From Candidatus Accumulibacter adjunctus (GTDB taxonomy: Bacteria; Pseudomonadota; Gammaproteobacteria; Burkholderiales; Rhodocyclaceae), in NCBI GenBank assembly GCA_000585015.1, contig JFAX01000001.1, positions 233,805 to 278,313 of the forward strand: DNA of 44,509 nucleotides. The letters are read 5' to 3'. The notes beneath the pieces are model-generated. The model searched no databases. It saw only the letters and a list, made by a program, of their open reading frames with translations, and was not told the origin of the DNA. Shown piece after piece: positions 22,750-31,110 of the stretch. The position numbers and the translations under genes are program-made. Each line of letters starts with the position of its first letter. Position 1 is the first letter of the stretch.

Positions 22750-22755
22750 TATGAT
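22750..22755 (+). promoter_or_regulatory. Likely -10 element for chrA
   Basis: TATGAT (5 of 6 matches) in a locally A+T-rich patch, 32 bases before the chrA start. No good -35 stands at 16-18 bases: TTGCGC at 22730-22735 is only 14 bases away. A weak or activator-dependent promoter is possible. Confidence 0.35.
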
Positions 22756-22787
22756 CGTCGGACACCGTTGCCGACCAGGACGCCACC

Positions 22788-23993
22788 ATGACCGATGTCA
22801 CCACGACGGACCGCAGCCCGTGGACAGTCTTCCTGATCTTTCTCCGACTGGGACTGACCTCCTTCGGCGGTCCGATTGCCCATCTGGGCTACTTCCACGA
22901 CGAGTTCGTCAAGCGGCGGCAGTGGCTGAGCGAGCGCAGCTATGCGGATCTGGTCGCGCTCTGCCAGTTTCTGCCGGGGCCGGCGAGCAGTCAGGTCGGG
23001 ATCGCGCTCGGTCTCTCGCGCGCCGGCCATGCCGGTGCCGTGGCCGCCTGGATGGGTTTCACGCTGCCGTCGGCGATCGTCTTGATCCTGTTTGCACTGG
23101 GCATCACCAGCTACCGCGATGCGCTGCCGTCCGGGGCGCTGCACGGTCTCAAGGTGGTTGCGGTGGCGGTCGTTGCGCAGGCCGTCTGGGGGATGGCCCG
23201 CACGCTCTGTCCGGACGTGCCGCGCGTCAGCATCATGGCGGTGGCGACCTGCCTGGTGCTGCTGGTGCCGTCCGCCTGGGGGCAGGTGGGGGTGATCGGC
23301 ATGGCAGCGGTCGCTGGTCTGCTGCTCTTCAAGCCCGAGCCGGGGGCTGTGCACGAGCCGCTGCCGATCGCCGTCGGGCATCGCGGGGCCTTGCTCTGTC
23401 TGACGCTGTTCCTCGTCCTGTTGCTCGGCCTGCCGTTGTTGAGCACCCTGTTCCCGAACCAGGCACTGGCGATGGTGAATGCGTTCTACCGCTCCGGGTC
23501 GCTGGTCTTTGGTGGTGGGCATGTCGTCCTGCCGCTGCTGCAGGCCGAGGTCGTGCCTTCCGGCTGGGTGAGCAATGACGCGTTTCTCGCCGGATACGGG
23601 GCCGCGCAGGCCGTTCCGGGGCCGCTGTTCACTTTTTCGGCCTTCCTCGGCGCGGCGATGAACCAGGCGCCTTCCGGCTGGCTGGGCGGCTTCATCTGCC
23701 TGCTGGCGATCTTCGCGCCGTCGTTTCTGCTGGTCGTTGGAGCGCTGCCGTTCTGGGAGCGTCTGCGTCGCAACAGCCGCACGCAGGCGGCGCTGTCGGG
23801 CGTCAATGCGGCGGTGGTTGGGCTGCTGCTGGCAGCGCTCTACCAGCCGGTGTGGACGAGCGCGATCCACGCACCGCAGCATTTCGGCCTGGCGCTCGTG
23901 GCGCTGGTTGCGCTGATGTTCTGGAAGCTGCCGCCGTGGCTGGTCGTGCTCGGCGGCGGTGCTGCCGGCTGGTTGCTGGGCACGCTGGCGTGA
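22788..23993 (+). CDS. chrA: Chromate transporter, two-domain ChrA
   Basis: A 401-residue inner-membrane protein of the CHR family, which exports chromate. The two homologous halves are both recognisable: FGGPIAHLGYF with CQFLPGPASSQVG in the first, and FGGGHVVLPLL with AAQAVPGPLFTFSAFLG in the second. Roughly ten to twelve hydrophobic segments can be seen. The start ATG 22788 follows AGGA. No chrB regulator or other metal-resistance gene is beside it, so the physiological substrate could be another oxyanion. It ends nine bases before the ABC ATPase gene. Confidence 0.92.
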   Translation: MTDVTTTDRSPWTVFLIFLRLGLTSFGGPIAHLGYFHDEFVKRRQWLSERSYADLVALCQFLPGPASSQVGIALGLSRAGHAGAVAAWMGFTLPSAIVLILFALGITSYRDALPSGALHGLKVVAVAVVAQAVWGMARTLCPDVPRVSIMAVATCLVLLVPSAWGQVGVIGMAAVAGLLLFKPEPGAVHEPLPIAVGHRGALLCLTLFLVLLLGLPLLSTLFPNQALAMVNAFYRSGSLVFGGGHVVLPLLQAEVVPSGWVSNDAFLAGYGAAQAVPGPLFTFSAFLGAAMNQAPSGWLGGFICLLAIFAPSFLLVVGALPFWERLRRNSRTQAALSGVNAAVVGLLLAALYQPVWTSAIHAPQHFGLALVALVALMFWKLPPWLVVLGGGAAGWLLGTLA

Positions 23994-24002
23994 GGCGGCA
24001 AA

Positions 24003-24985
24003 ATGACCCGCAATGACCGGCAAGGGACTCCGCGGCAGCCCGGTTCTGCCATCGCCGCACCGCTGCAGACCATCATCGCCGTAGCGCAACTTTGCAAGAC
24101 CTACGCCTCGGGCTTCCAGGCGCTGAAGAGCGTCAGTCTGGACATCCGCCAAGGAGAGATTTTCGCCTTGCTCGGTCCCAACGGCGCCGGCAAGACGACC
24201 CTGATCAGCATCATCTGCGGCATCGTCCAGGCGAGCTCGGGGAGCGTGCGGGTCGGCGGTCACGACATCGTCGCCGGCTACCGTGCGGCCCGCTCGCTGA
24301 TCGGGCTGGTGCCGCAGGAACTCACCACCGATGCCTTCGAATCGGTCTGGGCGACGGTATCGTTCAGCCGCGGGTTGTTCGGCAGGCGCGAGAACCCGCA
24401 GTACCTCGAGAAGCTGCTGCGCGACCTCTCGTTGTGGGAGCGCAGGGAAAGCCGCATCCGCACCCTCTCCGGTGGCATGAAGCGCCGCCTGCTGATCGCC
24501 AAGGCGCTGTCGCACGAACCGCAGGTCCTCTTCCTCGACGAACCGACCGCCGGCGTCGATGTCAGCCTGCGGCGCGACATGTGGCAACTGGTGCGCACGC
24601 TGCAGGCCACCGGCGTCACCATCATCCTCACCACGCATTACATCGACGAGGCCGAGGAGATGGCAGACCGCATCGGCGTCATCAGCAAGGGCGAACTCAT
24701 CCTCGTCGAGGAGAAGGCCGAACTGATGCGCCAGCTCGGCAGGAAGCGGCTGACGCTGCAACTGCAGCAGCCGCTGCCGGCGATTCCATCAGCGCTGGCC
24801 GCACATCGGCTCGAGCGGTCGCACGATGGCAGCGAGCTCACGTACACCTACGATACGCAGGGGGAGGGCGGCGGCATCCTCGCGCTGCTCGAGGATCTGA
24901 GTGCGGCCGGCATCGCCTTCCGCGACCTGCAGACGACGCAGAGTTCGCTCGAGGAGATCTTCGTCGATCTGGTGAAGGATGAACG

Positions 24986-24989
<4 letters not shown>
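24003..24989 (+). CDS. ABC transporter ATP-binding protein (ABC-2 exporter, YadG-like)
   Basis: A 328-residue ATPase with Walker [10 protein letters not shown] (58-66), Q-loop LVPQE, signature LSGGMKRR, Walker [13 protein letters not shown] and the switch His in TTHYIDEA. The C-terminal extension of about 90 residues is typical of ATPases that energise ABC-2 permeases. The N-terminus up to about residue 24 is poorly conserved in style, so a later start is possible, although ATG 24003 is the first available after chrA. Its stop overlaps the permease start by four bases. Substrate cannot be inferred; relatives export drugs or polysaccharide precursors. Confidence 0.92.
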
Positions 24990-25747
<758 letters not shown>

Positions 25748-25758
25748 TCGAAAAACAA

Positions 25759-25788
25759 CTGGACAAACATACAGTCGTGCGCTACTCT
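25759..25788 (+). promoter_or_regulatory. LexA (SOS) box overlapping a promoter
   Basis: CTG-GACAAACATA-CAG at 25759-25774 has the CTG-N10-CAG layout and A+T-rich centre of a proteobacterial LexA box; its right half (ACATACAG) is a perfect half-site and its left half (CTGGACAA) is weaker. Inside it lies TGGACA (25760-25765, 5 of 6 to the -35), 17 bases before TACTCT (25783-25788, 3 of 6 to the -10). Overlap of operator and -35 is the usual arrangement for SOS repression. Confidence 0.55.
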
Positions 25789-25843
25789 TCGTTCCGCTGT
25801 CGCTGGTTGTGATCCATTCATCCGGACGAAGGAGGAAGAAAGC

Positions 25844-26017
25844 ATGAATACCATCCAGAAGTGGTTCGAACAGGTTGCTGGCGTGACCCGTGACGAGCGT
25901 GCCCGCTGGGCGCTGGCGCAGCAGGTCTATGGTGCGCGCGGGCTCGATGTCGCCGCCTTGCAGAAGCCGGCATGCTGGCGGCGGAAGGCGAGCGCCTGCC
26001 GTGCCGAGGGCCGCTGA
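25844..26017 (+). CDS. Small protein under a predicted SOS box (57 aa)
   Basis: ATG 25844 follows one of the best ribosome binding sites in the window (GAAGGAGGAAG, 25838 and upstream). The product begins MNTIQKWFEQVAGVTRDERA and is predicted helical for 40 residues, then switches to a Cys/Arg/Trp-rich tail. That tail could be the result of a frameshift, because the neighbouring frame stays open from here into the lipase gene. No family is known to me. With a LexA-like box 70 bases upstream, a DNA-damage-induced role is the working guess. The lipase gene begins 119 bases further on. Confidence 0.5.
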   Translation: MNTIQKWFEQVAGVTRDERARWALAQQVYGARGLDVAALQKPACWRRKASACRAEGR

Positions 26018-26136
26018 GGAAGCGCTGGTGTCTGCCCGTCCGGTCTGCCCAACGTCGGCCGGCGGCCGTCGCCACGAGGCGCGACTCTGTCCTATACTGC
26101 GACGGCTTTGCAACTCGAGGTCAAGGACACCGCACC

Positions 26137-27423
26137 ATGCCACCGCTAAAGACCAGGGCCGTCAGCCACCAGCCGGGCGCGGGCCGCAGCCAGGCGGCCA
26201 AGATCGCGGTGCAGCAGACCACGGCGCGCGTACGCGAGATGCATCAGGCAATCGCCAGCAAGCCGTTCTCTGTCCTGCGGCGTGTTCCCTTCCTTGCTGG
26301 TCCGACGAGACTCGTACAGATCGCGCACGACAGAATCGTCGCCGGCGTGTACCAGGCGATCCACCACGGCAGCGGCGCCCTGTTTGACGCGGCTGCCATC
26401 CTTGAGGAACGGCGCGTGCAGCAGCAGCCCGTCGGCGAAGCGCCGCGTCGACTCGCCACGCGCATGGATGCCGCCCTGAACGGGGTCTTCGGCGATCATC
26501 TCGCCGCCACCGAGAACCGCCTGGCCATCGTCATGACGCTGTACCACGAGGGTGCCACCCTCGCGCTGGGCGGCCATCCGTTTCCGGCTGTCGGACGGCG
26601 CCTGTGCGTCTTCGTACACGGCCTTGCCTGCGACGAATCGTCCTGGCAACCACGCCCGGGACACGCGGAAGCTACGACGACCGTCGACTTCGGGCAGCAA
26701 CTGCAGGCCGACCTGGGCTACACGCCGCTCTACCTGCGCTACAACAGCGGCTTGCCGATCAGCCGCAACGGCGGCGAACTGGCTGCCCTGCTCGAGCAAC
26801 TCATCACCACGTCGGCGCCAGCGGACAGCGAGCTGGTCATCATCGGCCACAGCATGGGCGGCCTGGTGGCGATGGCAGCCTGTGAGCAGGCCGCCGCCGC
26901 TGGCATGCGGTGGCCGCTGGCCACCCGCATGCTGATCTGCCTCGGCGCGCCACAGCTCGGCTCGGCGCTCGAGCGCCTGGGTCATCTGGTCACCTCGGCC
27001 CTGCAGGTATCGACGGTCACGCAACCGATCGCCCGCATCGCAACCGCGCGCAGTCAGGGCATCCAGGATCTGAGACACGGCCCAGGTGCTGCGCGGGTGC
27101 ATCCGGCAGCCGCTCACATCGCCTACCGTTTTCTCGGCGCTAGCCTGGCCGAGGACGTCGAACAGCGTTTTGGCCGCTTGCTCGGCGACGGACTCGTGTC
27201 GCTCGGCAGCGCTACCGCCCCGGCGGCTGCAAGCGACGTGCAGACGGCAACGCTGGGCAGGCTTGGCCACATGGCCCTGCTGACCGATGCTCGCGTCTAT
27301 CGCCAGATCGGAGAATGGGTTGCTGCTCTGGAGGAGGCGGAGCGGGCCGCTGCCCATGCCAGGAACGTCGTGCAGACGGTCGTCACGCCCAAGCCACGGA
27401 ACAAGGCGTCTACGCGCGAATGA
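26137..27423 (+). CDS. Alpha/beta-hydrolase (lipase-like)
   Basis: A 428-residue protein. Residues 1-145 are a helical region of unknown role. The hydrolase core starts with the oxyanion-hole motif VFVHGLACDESSW (158 on), carries nucleophile S239 in GHSMGG, and probably has D351 and H378 (LGRLGHMALL) to complete the triad. It resembles PGAP1/lipase-type hydrolases that act on esters or acyl chains; the substrate is not evident. No signal peptide is visible. The start chosen is ATG 26137, which opens a Lys/Gln-rich N-terminus; the frame is open upstream, but that segment looks non-coding. A TATACT at 26093-26098 may be part of its own promoter. Confidence 0.8.
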   Translation: MPPLKTRAVSHQPGAGRSQAAKIAVQQTTARVREMHQAIASKPFSVLRRVPFLAGPTRLVQIAHDRIVAGVYQAIHHGSGALFDAAAILEERRVQQQPVGEAPRRLATRMDAALNGVFGDHLAATENRLAIVMTLYHEGATLALGGHPFPAVGRRLCVFVHGLACDESSWQPRPGHAEATTTVDFGQQLQADLGYTPLYLRYNSGLPISRNGGELAALLEQLITTSAPADSELVIIGHSMGGLVAMAACEQAAAAGMRWPLATRMLICLGAPQLGSALERLGHLVTSALQVSTVTQPIARIATARSQGIQDLRHGPGAARVHPAAAHIAYRFLGASLAEDVEQRFGRLLGDGLVSLGSATAPAAASDVQTATLGRLGHMALLTDARVYRQIGEWVAALEEAERAAAHARNVVQTVVTPKPRNKASTRE

Positions 27424-27610
27424 CGGGGCCTTTCTGGCGAACGCGCGAGCGCACATGCGGGCTGCGCGCAGCATGCCGCGCAACGCCGCGAGCTGCACGG
27501 CATCCGGGCGAAGCGGGAGTTCGACGCTGAGCCTTCGTGCCGTAGCGGTCGCCCGATCGCGTCGTGCGAGGAGATGCGACGGTGTTGCGTGACGCGGCGG
27601 GCGCGCTGGC

Positions 27611-27634
27611 GGGCCGGCGGGCCGGCGGGCCGGC
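27611..27634. repeat. Three tandem copies of an 8-bp GC unit
   Basis: GGGCCGGC is repeated three times without gaps in the non-coding space between the convergent lipase and GST genes. It is a short simple repeat, possibly prone to slippage. No function can be assigned. Confidence 0.6.
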
Positions 27635-27656
27635 AAGCGGCGGCGTGCCGCGCGCA

Positions 27657-28298
27657 CTACTCGTCGATCGGCACCGCCTTGAAGGCCTCGCTTGCCTCGA
27701 GTCGCGCGACGAGTCCTTCGAGCGCGGGATAGGTCGCGGCCGGCCATTCGTGTGGCAGCACGTAGCGGATGAAGCCGATTCCGGCGACCGTCGAGATGTC
27801 GGCTTGCGTCAGGCGACCGGCCAACAGGAAGTCGCCGTCGAGGCGCTCCTCGAGCATCGTCAAGGCCTGCCGCATCTGCTCGCGCAGGCGACTCGTCCAC
27901 TCGGCCCACTGCTGCTCGGCCGGGCGCTTGCGTTCGTACTCGATGGCCACCGCCTTTTCCGTACCGAGCATCGCCAGCGCCATCAACTGCTGGATCTGGC
28001 GGCGGTCGGCGCCGCTGCGCGGTGTCAGCGGGGTGATGTGGCGTTCGACGGCGAGTTCGTCGAGGTAATCGAGCATATAGGCGCTCTCGTACAGTCTCTC
28101 GCCGTTGGGCAGCGTCAGCATCGGCACCTTGAACAGCGGATTGAGCGGACGCATCGCGTCCATGTGACGAAAGACCGAGAGCGAGACATGCTCGAACGGG
28201 ATCCCGTAGTGTTTCATGCTCACCGCCACCCGGCGCACGAAAGGCGAGTCGTAGAGGCCGAGCAACTGATGCTGCCCTCTGTTCGTCGTTTGCGTCAT
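27657..28298 (-). CDS. Glutathione S-transferase family protein
   Basis: A 213-residue cytosolic GST-fold protein. The N-terminal thioredoxin-like domain opens with LYDSPFVRRVAVSM, where the Ser/Pro region normally contacts glutathione, and has the cis-proline segment KVPML and the E-S motif in RLYESAYML. The all-helical C-terminal domain contains LTQADIS, the conserved folding motif. It starts at ATG 28298 with GGAG about ten bases upstream. Substrate is unknown. It lies downstream of the DUF2917 gene on the same strand and is divergent from the LysR gene, which may control it. Confidence 0.9.
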   Translation of the reverse strand: MTQTTNRGQHQLLGLYDSPFVRRVAVSMKHYGIPFEHVSLSVFRHMDAMRPLNPLFKVPMLTLPNGERLYESAYMLDYLDELAVERHITPLTPRSGADRRQIQQLMALAMLGTEKAVAIEYERKRPAEQQWAEWTSRLREQMRQALTMLEERLDGDFLLAGRLTQADISTVAGIGFIRYVLPHEWPAATYPALEGLVARLEASEAFKAVPIDE

Positions 28299-28407
28299 CT
28301 TCAGTCTCCAATCGAAGTGGCTCTGCTGCCCGCCGGCTGCGACAGCAGCCAGTGATGGCCATGAGTTCGCGGCGCTGCGCGGCGGCTGAGGCAGTCTGCA
28401 GGATCTC

Positions 28408-28731
28408 TCAGGCGCAGGCAACAGCTGCGCTGCTCGGCCGCAACCCGGGCAGGCGCCATCCGCGCCGGCAGGATGCCACCGGCGGCAGCAGCCGGAAGGT
28501 CGCTGCGCACGCGCCGCCGCCCTTGCCGTGCCAGGGCTCGACCACCACGCGGCCGTTACTGGCTATGAGGTGACGCTGGCCGGGCAGCAACCAGACGTCG
28601 CGACCCCCGTTCTCCTCGGTGAGCCAGATGCGATCGCTGACCGCGGTCAGGGTCCAGCCGGCGATGCCCGCGAGCGACATTGCCTCGCTGGCACCCAATG
28701 CGAACTCGACTGATGGTGTGCGGACTGCCAT
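28408..28731 (-). CDS. DUF2917 protein
   Basis: A 107-residue protein of the DUF2917 type, small cupin-like proteins of unknown function. Typical features seen: a hydrophobic first strand, the segment DRIWLTEENGGRDVWLLPG and the strand GRVVVEPW. It starts at ATG 28731 after an excellent GGAG; an open frame of 18 more codons upstream is not needed. The C-terminal 25 residues (Arg/Pro/Cys-rich) are atypical. It is divergent from a LysR gene, a pairing I know from other betaproteobacteria. Confidence 0.75.
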   Translation of the reverse strand: MAVRTPSVEFALGASEAMSLAGIAGWTLTAVSDRIWLTEENGGRDVWLLPGQRHLIASNGRVVVEPWHGKGGGACAATFRLLPPVASCRRGWRLPGLRPSSAAVACA

Positions 28732-28784
28732 GAACTTCTCCTTTCCCTTTCCCGACACCGGCCCAAGTGATACCGGCAACGTCA

Positions 28785-28841
28785 TTCTCAGCCGTCGGTG
28801 GCGCCGCTACAATGGAAATGTTTTCACCTGACATGTGAGAA
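28785..28841 (+). promoter_or_regulatory. LysR-gene promoter with adjacent palindrome
   Basis: TTCTCA (28785-28790) and TACAAT (28808-28813) stand 17 bases apart (4 and 5 of 6 matches). Right at the expected start of transcription is an inverted repeat, TTTTCAC (28821-28827) against GTGAGAA (28835-28841) around a 7-base centre. This would suit binding by the LysR protein itself, giving autorepression, and may also act on the divergent DUF2917 gene 90-110 bases away. Confidence 0.45.
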
Positions 28842-28844
28842 GAT

Positions 28845-29777
28845 TTGTCGGATCACAGACGTACGCCAGCACTCGGCAGCCTGCGCGTCTTCGTCGCCGC
28901 GGCGCGCAGCCAGAGCGTCACCGGAGCCGCGGCAGCGCTCCATCTGACGCACGGTGCCGTCAGCCATCAGTTGCGGCAGTTGCAGGAGCACCTCGGCATC
29001 GCCCTCTTCGAGCGTCATGGCCGCGGCTTGCGGCTGACGACGCACGGTGCCGCCTATGCCGAGGAACTGGCACGCGCTTTCGCCGACATCGACCAGGCAA
29101 CGGAACGGCTGCTTGCGAGCCGCGTCTATCGCCGTCTGCGGGTCAGTTGCATGCCCTCCTTCGCCGCGCGCTGGCTGTTGCCACGCCTGGGCAACTTCAT
29201 CGCCCTTCACCCCGAATGTGACGTGGAGGTACAGTCGAGCGCGCGCCTGGCGGACATCAAGGGTGGCGAAGCGGACGTCGCGCTGCGCTTCGGTCACGGA
29301 CGCTACCCCGGGTTGAACTGCCGGCTGCTGATGAAGGATTGGTACTATCCGGTGTGCTCACCGGATTTCCACCGTCGCCACGAGTTGGAAAGCCCGGCGC
29401 AACTGATCACGCTGCCCCTCCTGCGCTCTCCGGACGAGCACTGGCAGCCCTGGTTCAGAGCAGCCGGGCTGGTCATCGACGAGCCGCAACGTGGCGCCAC
29501 CTTCGACGATTCCAGCCTGATGCTGATGGCCGCTGCCTCCGGCCAGGGTGTCGCGCTCGCCCGACACACGCTGGCCGTCGACGATCTCGCGAATGGCCGC
29601 CTGTTGCGGCTGTTCACGACGATCATCGAGTCACCGCTGGCCTATTACTTCCTCTCGCGTCCCGCCGACGAGGAGCAGCCGGCGGTCGTCTCCTTTCGCG
29701 ACTGGCTCTTCCAGGAAGCCGCTGCGTATTCCCCGCCGGCGGGAGAAGCGATGGCAGCCACTGATCAAGGGGCCTGA
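28845..29777 (+). CDS. LysR-type regulator, GcvA-like
   Basis: A 310-residue regulator. The N-terminal winged helix-turn-helix is clear (AAALHLTHGAVSHQLRQLQE, then LFERHGRGLRLT), followed by a periplasmic-binding-protein-like effector domain (about 95-295) of the GcvA subgroup (ADIKGGEADVALRFGHGRYP). The start codon is TTG at 28845, the only start in the frame that keeps the whole DNA-binding domain; its ribosome site is weak (GAGAAG overlapping the operator candidate). The divergent DUF2917 gene is the likely target, with GST as a second candidate. Confidence 0.9.
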   Translation: MSDHRRTPALGSLRVFVAAARSQSVTGAAAALHLTHGAVSHQLRQLQEHLGIALFERHGRGLRLTTHGAAYAEELARAFADIDQATERLLASRVYRRLRVSCMPSFAARWLLPRLGNFIALHPECDVEVQSSARLADIKGGEADVALRFGHGRYPGLNCRLLMKDWYYPVCSPDFHRRHELESPAQLITLPLLRSPDEHWQPWFRAAGLVIDEPQRGATFDDSSLMLMAAASGQGVALARHTLAVDDLANGRLLRLFTTIIESPLAYYFLSRPADEEQPAVVSFRDWLFQEAAAYSPPAGEAMAATDQGA

Positions 29778-29841
29778 CGCCGGCGACGACGGCTTGCCGC
29801 CACTCGACGCATGCTGCGGCTGCGCCGCCGCCGGTCTCCCC

Positions 29842-30468
29842 TCAGCCCTTCCGCTGTTGCGGCAGGGTCGGCAGCACCAGCCGGAAATGCATCGCCGCCA
29901 GGCGCAGGCCGAGAACGATCGCCATCCCGGCCCACGACGCGTAGACGGGTGCGACGCCCGCCTCCTGCAGCGTGATCATCGTCAGCGCCCCGGCCCATGC
30001 CGCCGACGCATAGAGTTCGCCCTGCAGGAAGATCAACGGGACGTCATTGCACAGGACATCGCGCAGGACGCCGCCGATGGCGCCGGTGATCACCCCCATC
30101 AGGCTCGCCACCAGCCAAGGGGCGTGCCACTGCAGCGCCACCTGCGTACCGACGATGGTGAACAACGCCAGGCCGATGGCGTCGGGAATCAGGAACAGGC
30201 GCGGCGGGACGCGGCAGCTGCGGGCGATGAAGAAGGTCAGTACGGCCGTGCCGAGGGCGACGGCAAGGTAGGTCTGGTCGACCACCCAGAAGACGTGGCG
30301 GTCGAGCAGCAGGTCGCGGACGGTACCGCCACCCAGGGCGGTTGCCACGGCAACCAGCAACGCACCGATCAGGTCCATCTGCCGGCGCGCCGAATCGAGG
30401 ACACCGGTCAGCGCATTGACCGCCACCGCCGCCACGCCGACCCAGTAGAGCAGCGTCTCGATGCTCAT
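29842..30468 (-). CDS. TRIC-type cation channel / UPF0126 membrane protein
   Basis: A 208-residue inner-membrane protein with seven hydrophobic segments and two internal repeats, each carrying the family motif (GGGTVRDLL and GGVLRDVL). Prokaryotic TRIC proteins are trimeric monovalent-cation channels; other members of the family have been tied to glycine by gene context. Its ATG (30468) overlaps the stop of the Lrp/AsnC gene by four bases, so the two are translationally coupled. This suggests that the regulator's amino-acid ligand and the channel's function are linked (inference). Confidence 0.88.
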   Translation of the reverse strand: MSIETLLYWVGVAAVAVNALTGVLDSARRQMDLIGALLVAVATALGGGTVRDLLLDRHVFWVVDQTYLAVALGTAVLTFFIARSCRVPPRLFLIPDAIGLALFTIVGTQVALQWHAPWLVASLMGVITGAIGGVLRDVLCNDVPLIFLQGELYASAAWAGALTMITLQEAGVAPVYASWAGMAIVLGLRLAAMHFRLVLPTLPQQRKG

Positions 30469-30935
30469 CGCTCGCCGACCGGCAGCGCCGTGCGGTCCAC
30501 CACACGCCGCAGCACGAAGCTCGAATGCACCCCGGTCACCCCCTTGATGCCGGTGATCCGGTTGAGCAGCAGATCCTGGTAGGCGTCCATGTCCCGTATC
30601 ACCACCTTGAGCTGGTAATCGGCTGCCTGGCCGGTGATCAGCAGGCATTCGACGATCTCCGGGATCTCACGGATCGCCGCTTCGAGCTGGCTGAAGCGCT
30701 CCGGTGTGTGCTCGTCCATCGATATGTGGATCAACGCCATCAATGACAGGCCGAGCGCTCGCGGGTCGACCAGCGCCCGATAGCCGACGATCGCACCCGC
30801 TTCCTCGAGCGCACGCACGCGTCGCAGACAGGGCGAAGGCGACAGGCCGATGCGCTCGGCGAGATCCTGGTTGCTGATCCGCCCGTCCTCCTGCAGCACC
30901 TGCAGGATCCTGCGGTCGAAACGATCCAGTTGCAT
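30465..30935 (-). CDS. Lrp/AsnC-family transcriptional regulator
   Basis: A 156-residue regulator. The N-terminal helix-turn-helix (LDRFDRRILQVLQEDGRISN, then LAERIGLSPSPCLRRVRALE) and the C-terminal RAM domain that binds an amino acid (VVIRDMDAYQDLL) are both complete. Length matches Lrp. It sits between the TRIC gene, which it overlaps, and leuA, which is divergent with 175 bases between the starts; palindromes in that gap are likely operators. Control of leuA and of itself is the natural prediction, with leucine or another amino acid as effector. Confidence 0.93.
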   Translation of the reverse strand: MQLDRFDRRILQVLQEDGRISNQDLAERIGLSPSPCLRRVRALEEAGAIVGYRALVDPRALGLSLMALIHISMDEHTPERFSQLEAAIREIPEIVECLLITGQAADYQLKVVIRDMDAYQDLLLNRITGIKGVTGVHSSFVLRRVVDRTALPVGER

Positions 30936-30971
30936 CCGATTGCCTGTTCAAGTGAGGGAAAGGCAGAAATC

Positions 30972-31022
30972 TTAACATGTTGACACACGAACGCAATATT
31001 CTGCCGAAATCCGTCGATATTG
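30972..31022. promoter_or_regulatory. Operator-like palindromes between lrp-type gene and leuA
   Basis: TTAACATGTTGA (30972-30983) is an almost perfect palindrome. CAATAT (30994-30999) and ATATTG (31017-31022) form a wider inverted repeat with a 17-base spacer. A perfect -35 hexamer TTGACA (30980-30985) points to leuA, but the -10 at normal spacing is poor, as at promoters needing an activator. For the other strand, TTGCGT and TAAGAT spaced 16 bases apart could drive the Lrp-type gene. Confidence 0.4.
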
Positions 31023-31110
31023 GTGGCAACAACGCAAGCACGTGCCGGTTCATCGCAGGTATCATCCCCACCATCAATGGATCAGAGCAAGGCCTTCGAG
31101 GAGCTCCAGC

